This document shows, piece after piece, positions 12,524 to 20,197 of a stretch of 33,240 bases of DNA. The translations under genes and the position numbers were made by a program. The stretch's first letter is position 1, and every line of letters starts with the position of its first letter. The DNA comes from JAMIFN01 sp035906235 (GTDB lineage Bacteria; Pseudomonadota; Gammaproteobacteria; Burkholderiales; Burkholderiaceae_C), in NCBI GenBank assembly GCA_035906235.1, contig JAMIFN010000095.1, positions 1 through 33,240 of the forward strand, given 5' to 3'. The notes under the pieces are model-generated. The model ran no database searches. It had not been told where the DNA came from and was given only the letters and a program-made list of their open reading frames with translations.

Positions 12524-13789
12524 TTATTTGTAAACAAATGTTTGCAATGCGTGCCAAGTTTTCTCTATACCCCCTTGGTGTTGCTGCAAATACTGCCTAA
12601 ATGCCGCCTGCTCATGCCCATCTTGGACGCTATTTTGCTGCGCCCATTGCACAGCCTGCGACATGTTTTCGGCAGATTGGGCTAAACCGGCAGCTAGAGC
12701 TGCGGCACTAGGCTCGGCAAAATTATAGGTATGCGGCCCCAGAATAACGGGGCAATAACAGGCGAGCGCCTCAATTAAATTTTGGCCCCCAAAAGGCAAA
12801 AAGCTGCCACCCATCAGGGCGCTATCGCTTAAAGCGTAATAAAAAGCCATTTCCCCCATGCTGTCGCCCAGCAGCAGGGTTTTAGCCTGGAGTGCTGGAG
12901 TCTGCGCCCAATCTCGTCGGCGCAGAACCCGCCAGCCTGCGGCGCTGGCTAATTGGGCAATTTCATCAAAGCGTTGCGGGTGGCGCGGCACGATGGCAGG
13001 TACGCAGTTTGCGGGTAGGGGTTGCTGGGCCAGGGCTTGTAGAAATAAGGCTTCTTCGCCTTCGCGTGAACTGGCTAAGGTGATAATGCGGCAGGATTGC
13101 CAGCGTGATTTCAGCGCCTGGGCTTGCTGGATTTGCGTGGCGCTGGGTTGTTGATCAAATTTGATATTGCCGGTGATGCCCAATATGCGGCTGCCTAATT
13201 GCGTAAAACGCTGCGCGTCTGCGAAACTTTGTGCCAATACGCCGGTTAATGCACTATAGGCGGGCAGGGCCAGCTTGGGTAAGCGTTGGGCTTTGCGCAG
13301 CGATTTTTCGCTTAAACGCCCGTTAATCAGCACCATGGGTATATGCTGCTTTTGGGCTTGCGCCAGCATATTCGGCCAGACCTCGGTTTCCATGAGTAAA
13401 CCTAGGCGTGGCTGAAAATGGCGGTAAAAGCGCTGCGCCGCGCCGGGTATATCCCAGGGTAGCCAAACCAATTGGGTATGTGCATCCTGCAGTTTTTCGC
13501 CTTCTGCCCAGCCTGTGGCAGTGCTGCAGGTGAGCAGCAGCGGCGTATCGGGGTTTTGCGCCCGCCAGGGTTTCAGCAATAAGGCCGCCGTGCGCATTTC
13601 GCCCAGCGATACGGCATGCAACCAAACTGCGCCCGGCGTGGGTTTTAAATCGCCATAAAAACCTAGGCGTTGGCCGATGCGCTGGGTGTAAGCCCGTTCT
13701 TTGCGCCCACGCCAAAATAGGCGCAGCAGCAAGATGGGCAGGGCTAAGCGCAGCAGGCAGCTGTAAATGGGGCGGTTTAGCCAAGCCAT
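12524..13789 (-). CDS. waaA: 3-deoxy-D-manno-octulosonic acid (Kdo) transferase
   Basis: The 421-aa glycosyltransferase adds Kdo from CMP-Kdo to lipid IVA at the cytoplasmic face of the inner membrane. It has an N-terminal membrane anchor (about 6-24), the acceptor-binding domain with AVWLHAVSLGEMRTAALLLK and LLMETEVWPNML (including the catalytic Glu region), and the donor domain with LGITGNIKFDQQP, VPRHPQRFDEI, GDSMGEMAFYYALSDSALMG and GGQNLIEALACYCPVI. Length is normal (GT30). The ATG is only a few bases from copy D of the dispersed repeat. The phosphomannomutase gene lies upstream on the same strand. Confidence 0.96.
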   Translation of the reverse strand: MAWLNRPIYSCLLRLALPILLLRLFWRGRKERAYTQRIGQRLGFYGDLKPTPGAVWLHAVSLGEMRTAALLLKPWRAQNPDTPLLLTCSTATGWAEGEKLQDAHTQLVWLPWDIPGAAQRFYRHFQPRLGLLMETEVWPNMLAQAQKQHIPMVLINGRLSEKSLRKAQRLPKLALPAYSALTGVLAQSFADAQRFTQLGSRILGITGNIKFDQQPSATQIQQAQALKSRWQSCRIITLASSREGEEALFLQALAQQPLPANCVPAIVPRHPQRFDEIAQLASAAGWRVLRRRDWAQTPALQAKTLLLGDSMGEMAFYYALSDSALMGGSFLPFGGQNLIEALACYCPVILGPHTYNFAEPSAAALAAGLAQSAENMSQAVQWAQQNSVQDGHEQAAFRQYLQQHQGGIEKTWHALQTFVYK

Positions 13790-13793
13790 GCGG

Positions 13794-13850
13794 TATAAAA
13801 ATAGGAGCTGCTCAGGCAGGTTTTACGGCTTAAAACGCCAAAAACATGCC
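13794..13850 (+). repeat. Dispersed hairpin element, copy D
   Basis: It fills the gap between the waaA start and the phosphomannomutase stop. Core GAGCTGCTCAGGCAGG; the right part GTTTTACGGC / GCCAAAAAC pairs around TTAAAAC with a small internal loop. Any transcript joining the two minus-strand genes would contain this hairpin. Confidence 0.85.
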
Positions 13851-13856
13851 TAAAAA

Positions 13857-15242
13857 TCAATGCGCAGCACCGCCTAACACCGCATCGGGCTTCACACGCA
13901 ACAGCAGCGCCGTCATGTCAGCGGCAATGCGTTGCAACGCAGCTTCGCTATGGCCTTCAAAGCGCAGCACCAGCACGGGCGTGGTGTTGCTGGCACGAAT
14001 CAGGCCAAAGCCATCGGGCCAATCGACACGCAGGCCGTCTATGGTGTTGACCTTGGCAGGCTGAGCAAATTCACTGGCGTAGGCTTGCAATTGCGCCACC
14101 AGCGCGTGCGGCTCGCCTTCCGCGCAAGCTACATTCAATTCGGGGGTAGAGCAGCTCGTCGGCAGGGCTTCTAGCACCGCATTGGTATCGGCGTGGCGGC
14201 TCAAAATCTCCAGCAGGCGGCAGCCCGCGTAAGTGCCGTCATCAAAGCCGTACCAGCGTTCTTTGAAGAAAATATGCCCGCTCATCTCGCCGCCCAAAGG
14301 CGAATCGAGCTCTTTCATGCGAGCCTTGATGAGGGAATGGCCAGTTTTGAACATCACGGCCTGCCCGCCTGCAGCCTCGATCGCGGGCGCCAGGCGTTGG
14401 CTGCATTTCACATCAAACACAATCGCCCCACCTGGAGCGCGGCTCAAGACATCTTGCGCAAACAGCACCATTTGGCGGTCGGGGTAAATCACTTCGCCAG
14501 CCTTGGTGACCACGCCTAGGCGGTCGCCGTCGCCGTCAAAAGCAAAGCCCAGCTCGGCATCGGTTTCGCGTAGCAGGCGCTGCACATCAGCTAAATTTTC
14601 TAACTTGCTGGGGTCGGGGTGGTGGTTGGGGAAGTTGCCATCGACCTCGCTAAACAGCTCGATCACCTCGCAGCCCAAAGCGCGGAAGATGGCAGGCGCT
14701 GAGGCGCCCGCAATGCCGTTGCCGCTGTCGAGCACGATTTTCATGGGGCGGCTCAAACGGATATCGCCGGCGATGCGTTGCAAATAATCGGCCTGAATGT
14801 CTTCGCTGCGCAGCTTGCCTTGCTGGGCGCTTGCGGGCACGCCCGCCTCCATACTGCGGCGCAGGGCTTGAATGTCGTCGCCAAAAATAGCTTTGCCCGC
14901 CAGCACCATTTTGAAACCGTTGTAGTTTTTCGGGTTGTGGCTGCCGGTGATTTGAATGCCGCTGCTGCACAGGGTGCTGGCGGCAAAGTAGAGCTGGGGC
15001 GTGGTGACCATGCCCACATCCAGCACATCAACGCCGCTGCTGCGCAAACCCGCAATCAGGGCGGCTGATAGCTCGGGCCCGCTTAAACGCCCATCGCGCC
15101 CCACGGCCACGGTTTGCTCTCCCAGCGCCAAAGCTTGCGCACCAAAGGCCGCGCCCAGGGCTTGCGCCACGGCGGGGTTGAGTTGCTCGGGCACAGTGCC
15201 ACGGATGTCGTAGGCTTTGAAAATGGCGGGGTTCAGTTGCAT
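13857..15242 (-). CDS. manB: Phosphomannomutase/phosphoglucomutase (AlgC/ManB type)
   Basis: The 461-aa alpha-D-phosphohexomutase interconverts mannose-6-P/mannose-1-P and glucose-6-P/glucose-1-P, feeding LPS and exopolysaccharide precursors. The N-terminus is PAIFKAYDIRGTVPEQLNPA. The catalytic serine loop is QITGSHNPKNYNG, the metal loop FAFDGDGDRLGVV, the sugar-binding loop FKERWYGFDDGTYAG-like with GGEMSGHIFF, and the phosphate-binding loop RASNTTPVLVLRFEGHS. All four signature loops are present. The choice between names algC, manB or pgm cannot be settled from sequence. Next to waaA it fits a surface-polysaccharide role. It is divergent from tmk, 69 bases away. Confidence 0.93.
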   Translation of the reverse strand: MQLNPAIFKAYDIRGTVPEQLNPAVAQALGAAFGAQALALGEQTVAVGRDGRLSGPELSAALIAGLRSSGVDVLDVGMVTTPQLYFAASTLCSSGIQITGSHNPKNYNGFKMVLAGKAIFGDDIQALRRSMEAGVPASAQQGKLRSEDIQADYLQRIAGDIRLSRPMKIVLDSGNGIAGASAPAIFRALGCEVIELFSEVDGNFPNHHPDPSKLENLADVQRLLRETDAELGFAFDGDGDRLGVVTKAGEVIYPDRQMVLFAQDVLSRAPGGAIVFDVKCSQRLAPAIEAAGGQAVMFKTGHSLIKARMKELDSPLGGEMSGHIFFKERWYGFDDGTYAGCRLLEILSRHADTNAVLEALPTSCSTPELNVACAEGEPHALVAQLQAYASEFAQPAKVNTIDGLRVDWPDGFGLIRASNTTPVLVLRFEGHSEAALQRIAADMTALLLRVKPDAVLGGAAH

Positions 15243-15311
15243 GGTTTTTGGCTCTGGTCGAATAGCTGTAGGGCGCGATTATGGCAAAGCTGTGGACTAC
15301 ACTTGCCAACT

Positions 15312-15959
15312 ATGAACCACGCAGCATCCTCCCGCTTTATCACCTTCGAAGGCATAGACGGCGCTGGCAAGTCCACGCATATTCCGCGTTTGGCCGAGCA
15401 TTTGCGCAGCCAGGGGCGTGATGTGCTGCTCACGCGCGAGCCTGGCGGCACGCCCTTGGCGGAAAAACTGCGCAGTCTGCTCTTGCACGAGGACATGGAC
15501 AGCATGACCGAGGCCTTGTTGATGTTTGCCGCGCGGCGCGACCATTTGCAAACCGTGATCGAGCCTGCGCTGGCAGCGGGTAAAACCGTGCTGTGCGACC
15601 GTTTCACCGACGCCAGCTTTGCTTACCAAGGCGGTGGGCGCGGTTTTGATTTGCAGGTCTTGCAAACCCTAGAGGCTTGGGTGCAAACTTCTGCCCAATC
15701 TGCTGGCAAGCTGCGCCAGCCGGATTTAACGCTGTGGTTTGATTTGCCGCCGCAGGTAGCCGCCCAGCGTTTGGCCACGGCGCGGCAGGCCGATCGTTTT
15801 GAGGCGCAGTCGCAAGATTTTTTTGCCAAAGTCGCGGCTGCTTATGCAGCCAGAGCCGCCGCTGCACCTGATCGTTTTGTGCGCATCGACGCGCTGCAGA
15901 GCATGGATGCGGTTTGGCAGGCGGTATGCACGGCTTTGGCTTTGGCTTTGGAGGGGTAA
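15312..15959 (+). CDS. tmk: Thymidylate kinase
   Basis: The 215-aa enzyme phosphorylates dTMP to dTDP with ATP. The P-loop FEGIDGAGKST (residues about 12-22), the DR motif LCDRFTDASFAYQGGGRG and the LID region ARQADRFEAQS are present, giving the proteobacterial type with basic residues in the LID. The ATG at 15312 is chosen by homology; no Shine-Dalgarno precedes it, and a TACACT hexamer lies 8 bases upstream, suggesting a leaderless or nearly leaderless mRNA. In relatives tmk usually sits between mltG and holB; here it is followed by msrB after 2 bases. Confidence 0.96.
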   Translation: MNHAASSRFITFEGIDGAGKSTHIPRLAEHLRSQGRDVLLTREPGGTPLAEKLRSLLLHEDMDSMTEALLMFAARRDHLQTVIEPALAAGKTVLCDRFTDASFAYQGGGRGFDLQVLQTLEAWVQTSAQSAGKLRQPDLTLWFDLPPQVAAQRLATARQADRFEAQSQDFFAKVAAAYAARAAAAPDRFVRIDALQSMDAVWQAVCTALALALEG

Positions 15960-15961
15960 TC

Positions 15962-16420
15962 ATGAGCTTCCCGATAGAAAAACCCGATTCCGAGTGGAAG
16001 GCGCAGCTGGCAGCGGAGCCAGAAGCAGAAGCCTTGGCCTACCATGTCACGCGCAAAGCCGCGACCGAGCGCCCTTTTACGGGCAAATACGAAAGTTGTG
16101 AGCTGCCCGGGGTGTACCGCTGCATTTGCTGCGATCACGCCTTGTTTGAGTCTGACGACAAATACCATTCGGGCAGCGGCTGGCCGTCTTTCTTTGCGCC
16201 CATTAGCGAGCAGGCCTTGGGCAGCAGCACCGATTACCACTTGGGCTATGCCCGCAGCGAAATTCACTGCAGCCAGTGCGGTGCGCATGTGGGCCATGTG
16301 TTTCCCGATGGGCCTGCGCCCACGGGCTTGCGCTATTGCTGCAATTCGGCATCTTTGCGCCTGCAACAGAGCCAGTCCCAAGCCATGCATATCTTCGCTC
16401 CCCAAGTTGCCCCCGAGTAG
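15962..16420 (+). CDS. msrB: Peptide-methionine (R)-S-oxide reductase
   Basis: The 152-aa enzyme reduces methionine-R-sulfoxide in oxidised proteins. The two zinc CxxC pairs are CICC (YRCICCDHALFES) and CSQC (IHCSQCGAHVGHVFPDGP). The substrate and catalytic regions are YHSGSGWPSFFAPI and RYCCNSASLRL. Most relatives have RYCINS; here the residue after the catalytic Cys is also Cys, an unusual neighbour that might act as a resolving thiol. The ATG at 15962 follows the tmk stop by 2 bases with GAGGGG as ribosome-binding site. The probable ndk promoter overlaps its 3' end. Confidence 0.94.
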   Translation: MSFPIEKPDSEWKAQLAAEPEAEALAYHVTRKAATERPFTGKYESCELPGVYRCICCDHALFESDDKYHSGSGWPSFFAPISEQALGSSTDYHLGYARSEIHCSQCGAHVGHVFPDGPAPTGLRYCCNSASLRLQQSQSQAMHIFAPQVAPE

Positions 16421-16434
16421 AAGCAGAGTAGAAT
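16407..16434 (+). promoter_or_regulatory. Candidate sigma-70 promoter of ndk
   Basis: TTGCCC (16407-16412) and TAGAAT (16429-16434) are spaced by 16 bases, overlapping the last codons of msrB and ending 50 bases before the ndk ATG. Both hexamers match the consensus at four or five positions. Confidence 0.45.
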
Positions 16435-16484
16435 GGGAGGCTAAGCAAATTTTTGCCCTCTTTTTGAATTTAGGATTACCTATC

Positions 16485-16913
16485 ATGGCTATCGAACGCA
16501 CGCTCTCTATCATCAAACCCGACGCAGTTGCTAAAAATGTGATCGGCCAAATCTATGGCCGCTTTGAAGCTGCTGGCTTGAAAGTGATCGCCGCCAAAAT
16601 GGTGCACCTGTCGCGCGGCGAAGCCGAGCAGTTCTACGGCGTACACAAAGAGCGTCCTTTCTTCAAAGATTTGGTCGATTTCATGGTCTCTGGCCCTGTG
16701 ATGATCCAAGCTCTAGAAGGCGAAGGCGCGATTGGCAAAAACCGCGACCTGATGGGCGCAACGGATCCTAAAAAGGCAGAAAAAGGCACAATTCGCGCCG
16801 ATTTTGCTGACAGCATCGACGCCAACGCCGTACACGGCTCAGACGCGGCTGAAACTGCAGCCGTTGAAATCGCCTTCTTCTTCCCCGGCATGAATGTTTA
16901 CGCTGGCCGTTAA
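16485..16913 (+). CDS. ndk: Nucleoside-diphosphate kinase
   Basis: The 142-aa enzyme transfers the gamma-phosphate between nucleoside tri- and diphosphates through a phosphohistidine. It begins MAIERTLSIIKPDAVAKNVI; the catalytic histidine is in NAVHGSDAAETAAVEIAFFF, and MGATDPKKAEKGTIRADF supplies nucleotide contacts. Length is normal. The ATG at 16485 is preceded by TAGGAT. It is followed by a terminator and then rlmN, the ndk-rlmN-pilF-rodZ order typical of beta-proteobacteria. Confidence 0.98.
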   Translation: MAIERTLSIIKPDAVAKNVIGQIYGRFEAAGLKVIAAKMVHLSRGEAEQFYGVHKERPFFKDLVDFMVSGPVMIQALEGEGAIGKNRDLMGATDPKKAEKGTIRADFADSIDANAVHGSDAAETAAVEIAFFFPGMNVYAGR

Positions 16914-16936
16914 TTTTTAAGATTAACGACAATCAG

Positions 16937-16978
16937 GGCAGGGCGTCTTTTATAGGCGCACTGCCTTTTTTCTTTTTT
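16937..16978 (+). terminator. Intrinsic terminator after ndk
   Basis: GGCAGGGCGTCT pairs with AGGCGCACTGCC (one mismatch, one wobble) around TTTAT, followed by TTTTTTCTTTTTT. It lies 23 bases after the ndk stop and 34 before the rlmN ATG. Confidence 0.85.
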
Positions 16979-17012
16979 GCCATGCTATCTGGGCACAAGG
17001 AGACGCTGCCAT

Positions 17013-18140
17013 ATGTCTGAACGCCAAAATTTGCTGGGCTTAGATCTGCCCGCCTTGGTCGCCTTTTGCGAACAATTGGGCGAAAAGCGTTTTCGCGCCA
17101 CGCAGCTGTTTCGCTGGATCCACCAAAAAGGGGCGCATGATTTCACGCAGATGAGCGATTTGGCTAAATCTTTGCGTGAAAAATTGCCCGCCGTTGCCTG
17201 CATCAGCCCGCTGCCCGTGGTCAGCGAGCATATATCGAAAGACGGCACCACCAAATGGCTGTTTGATGTGGGTGGCGGCGATGTGGTCGAGACGGTGTTC
17301 ATTCCTGAGACCGACCGCGGAACCCTGTGCATTTCTTCGCAAGCAGGTTGCGCTGTGGGCTGCCGTTTTTGCTCAACTGGGCATCAGGGCTTTAGCCGCA
17401 ATTTAGATACGGCCGAGATCATTGCCCAGCTTTGGTGGGCCGAGCACAGCTTGCGCAAACGCTTTGCTACTGGCGAACGCGTCATCAGCAATGTGGTGAT
17501 GATGGGCATGGGCGAACCCTTGCAAAACTACAGCCAACTGGTGCCCGCTTTAAAAATGATGCTCGATGACCACGGCTACGGCATGTCACGCCGTCGTGTC
17601 ACGGTATCGACCTCGGGCGTGGTGCCCATGATCGAACGCTTAGGGCAAGACTGCCCCGTGGCGCTGGCCGTTAGCCTGCATGCGCCGCAAGATGCGCTGC
17701 GCGACCATTTGGTGCCGCTGAATAAAAAATATCCCCTGGTCGAGCTGATCGCGGCTTGCAAAAACTACCTGCAATTTGCTCCGCGCGACTTCATTACGCT
17801 GGAATACTGCATGCTCGATGGCGTGAATGATCAGCCCGAACATGCGCAAATGCTGATCGAGCTGGTGCGAAAACACCAATTGCCCTGCAAATTCAACCTG
17901 ATTCCCTTCAATCCCTTCCCGCAATCAGGTCTAACGCGCTCTTCTAATGCTAGCATTGCCAAGTTTGCTGGACTCTTGAGTGAGGCTGGCATCGTGACCA
18001 CGGTGCGGAAGACGCGCGGTGATGATATTGATGCCGCCTGCGGCCAGCTGGCCGGTGACATCAAAGATCGCACGCGCGTGGAAAAACGCATTGTTTTACA
18101 AAGACAAATCGAACTAGGCGGCAGTCAAGTTCATGGATGA
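17013..18140 (+). CDS. rlmN: Dual-specificity 23S rRNA/tRNA adenine-C2 methyltransferase
   Basis: The 375-aa radical-SAM enzyme methylates C2 of A2503 in 23S rRNA and A37 of some tRNAs. The 4Fe-4S cluster ligands are C113, C117 and C120 (AGCAVGCRFC). MMGMGEPLQNY and VTVSTSGVVPMIERL belong to the radical-SAM barrel, and the resolving cysteine near the end is in DDIDAACGQLAG. The ATG at 17013 is selected because AAGGAGA lies at ideal spacing and homology begins here. pilF follows after 55 bases. Confidence 0.97.
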   Translation: MSERQNLLGLDLPALVAFCEQLGEKRFRATQLFRWIHQKGAHDFTQMSDLAKSLREKLPAVACISPLPVVSEHISKDGTTKWLFDVGGGDVVETVFIPETDRGTLCISSQAGCAVGCRFCSTGHQGFSRNLDTAEIIAQLWWAEHSLRKRFATGERVISNVVMMGMGEPLQNYSQLVPALKMMLDDHGYGMSRRRVTVSTSGVVPMIERLGQDCPVALAVSLHAPQDALRDHLVPLNKKYPLVELIAACKNYLQFAPRDFITLEYCMLDGVNDQPEHAQMLIELVRKHQLPCKFNLIPFNPFPQSGLTRSSNASIAKFAGLLSEAGIVTTVRKTRGDDIDAACGQLAGDIKDRTRVEKRIVLQRQIELGGSQVHG

Positions 18141-18195
18141 GATCTGGGTCAAAAAGTGGGCTGAGATTGGATGCACTAGGAAGGGTAAAACACAC

Positions 18196-19017
18196 ATGAA
18201 TCAACGCAAAATTTCAGTAGGGTTATGTGGGGGAAAAGCACGCGCCTATGTAAGCTTTTTGCTGCTCGGTACGGTGTTTGCCTTAGCAGGCTGTGCTAGC
18301 AACGCCAACAGCCGCTTGCAATCTAACGATATCGTTACCGATAGCGATAGCACTGGGGTGGATCGTCGCGCCCGCATCCGCTATGAGCTGGCGGTAGGGT
18401 ATTTTCAGCAAGGCAAAGACACGATCGCGCTGGATGAGGTCAAGCAAGTCCTGCTCTTAGAGCCAAATTCCATCGACGCATGGGTGTTGCGTGGTCTGAT
18501 TTACCTCCGTCTTGAGCAGAAAGAGCTGGCGGAGCAAAGTTTCCGTCGTGCGCAGGCCATTGCGCCACAAAACGGCGCAGCTGCGCGCAATTACGCTTGG
18601 TTGCTGTGTTCACAAAAACGCTATACCGAAGCTGATACGCAATTCAAACGCGCGGTGGCCGCCAATTACGAATTGGCACGAACCTATATGAGCTGGGGAG
18701 TGTGTCAGCGCGAGGCTGGGCAAAAAGCTGCTGCTGAGCAAACCCTGCGCCAGTCACTAGAGCTAGAGCCGCTCAATCCCATCAGCGGCTACAACTTGGC
18801 TGCCATTTTGTTTGAAGCGCAACAATATGAACAAGCGCGATTTTACGCGCGTCGGGTCAATAACGGCGAATTTTCGACGGCTGCATCGTTGTGGTTGGGC
18901 ATACGCATCGAGCGTGTTTTAAACAATGTCGTGGCGATGCAGCAGTTGGCCAGCCAATTGCGCAGCCGCTTTCCAGATGCATCTGAATTGACGGCTTTGG
19001 ATAAAGGGGCATTTTGA
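18196..19017 (+). CDS. pilF: Type IV pilus biogenesis lipoprotein (pilotin) PilF/PilW
   Basis: The 273-aa TPR lipoprotein helps the PilQ secretin reach and assemble in the outer membrane. A signal peptide with lipobox LAGC (VFALAGCASNANSR, Cys near residue 34) is followed by about five tetratricopeptide repeats, for example RIRYELAVGYFQQGKDTIAL and DAWVLRGLIYLRLEQKELAE. The start at 18196 gives a normal signal peptide; the frame is open back to 18133. The stop codon TGA shares its A with the rodZ ATG (19017), giving tight translational coupling. The rlmN-pilF-rodZ context supports the assignment. Confidence 0.92.
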   Translation: MNQRKISVGLCGGKARAYVSFLLLGTVFALAGCASNANSRLQSNDIVTDSDSTGVDRRARIRYELAVGYFQQGKDTIALDEVKQVLLLEPNSIDAWVLRGLIYLRLEQKELAEQSFRRAQAIAPQNGAAARNYAWLLCSQKRYTEADTQFKRAVAANYELARTYMSWGVCQREAGQKAAAEQTLRQSLELEPLNPISGYNLAAILFEAQQYEQARFYARRVNNGEFSTAASLWLGIRIERVLNNVVAMQQLASQLRSRFPDASELTALDKGAF

Positions 19018-20057
19018 TGCAGGAGCCTATGTCCAGCGACGATTTGCTCAGTGCTGCGCAAAGCACACTCCCGCCAGTTGAGCCTTCTAGCGAGCACAGT
19101 GCCGGGCAACTGTTGCGACAAGCGCGTGAGGCGGCGCAGATGCACATGGAGTTTCTGGCTGGTACTTTAAAAGTGCCCGTTCGAAGAATTCAGGCTCTAG
19201 AAGAGGATGATTGGGCCGCCTTACCCGATGCGGCATTTACCCGGGCCTTGGCTAGCAGCATATGTAGGCAGTTGAAAATTGCGCCGGAGCCAATCTTGGC
19301 GCTTCTGCCTGCCGTGCGCCAGCAGGCGCCTGATGAACCGAACACACTAGCACACGACAAAGCCTTGATGGGGATGCATCGAAAATCCCCCGCTGCAGGG
19401 TCGGCATGGCATCGTATTTGGCGGCTCGTTTTGTTATTGACCATCGTGGCTGTAGGGCTGGGGTGGTATTTTTCTGCAAGACCGACTCAGTCCGTGGAGG
19501 CCGTGGCCGAACAGACGACGCTTGATATGACTCGAGCCCATGAGCGGCCGCAGGCAAATGTAGGCGAGGGTGCTACTGGGGGGGATCCGCCCTTGGCTCA
19601 TGCAGTGGGCAGCGTCGTGGCAACTTTGCCGGCGCAAGTCACGCCCTTACCCATAGTTACGACCTTGCCTAGTCTGACTACTGACGCAGCTACAGGTCTG
19701 CCGCTTGCCGAATCCAGCCCTAACCCAACGGCACCCAGTGCGGCTACGCAAAGCGGGGGGGTGTTGCGTTTGCAAGCCACAGCGGAATGTTGGGTCAAGG
19801 TGCTCGATGCCGAGAAAAAAGTGCAGCTCAGCCGTTTATTACGTGCAGGCGAGGTGGTCAGCATTCAAGGCGCAGCCCCCTATCAGATTTGGACCGGCCG
19901 CGCAGAGGCATTGGTGCTCATCTGGCAAGGGCGGGCATTGTCAGTTTTTGCCGGGAAAACGGGTTCGCAGCGCACGGTTTTGCCCATGGTGCCCAGCAGC
20001 CATCAGGCTGCACCTATAGCAACAGTTGACAGCACAGCAGCTATGTCAGAGCGTTAA
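19017..20057 (+). CDS. rodZ: RodZ-like cytoskeletal/HTH membrane protein
   Basis: The 346-aa bitopic protein links MreB to the cell-wall elongation machinery. An N-terminal HTH_25 domain (about 28-100) reads GQLLRQAREAAQMHMEFLAG and then VPVRRIQALEEDDWAALPDA. One membrane span (about 134-152, WRLVLLLTIVAVGLGWYF) follows. A Pro/Thr-rich periplasmic linker leads to the C-terminal DUF4115 domain, which begins near LRLQATAECWVKVLDAEKKV. Translation starts at ATG 19017 overlapping the pilF stop, with AAAGGGG upstream. In most relatives ispG and hisS follow; here glnD does, after a 140-base gap without any recognisable feature. Confidence 0.9.
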   Translation: MQEPMSSDDLLSAAQSTLPPVEPSSEHSAGQLLRQAREAAQMHMEFLAGTLKVPVRRIQALEEDDWAALPDAAFTRALASSICRQLKIAPEPILALLPAVRQQAPDEPNTLAHDKALMGMHRKSPAAGSAWHRIWRLVLLLTIVAVGLGWYFSARPTQSVEAVAEQTTLDMTRAHERPQANVGEGATGGDPPLAHAVGSVVATLPAQVTPLPIVTTLPSLTTDAATGLPLAESSPNPTAPSAATQSGGVLRLQATAECWVKVLDAEKKVQLSRLLRAGEVVSIQGAAPYQIWTGRAEALVLIWQGRALSVFAGKTGSQRTVLPMVPSSHQAAPIATVDSTAAMSER

Positions 20058-20197
20058 GTCTATCTTGCGGACCTAGCGCTTTTCTTCAGCCGGCATTTAG
20101 CTGGGGTTTGCACAATCTTGGGGTCTCTCGTGCCGGCTTGGCCTGAAGGCTGGCATACCTTTAGCCAGTTTTTCAAGCGAATGTATCGCCCTTTATT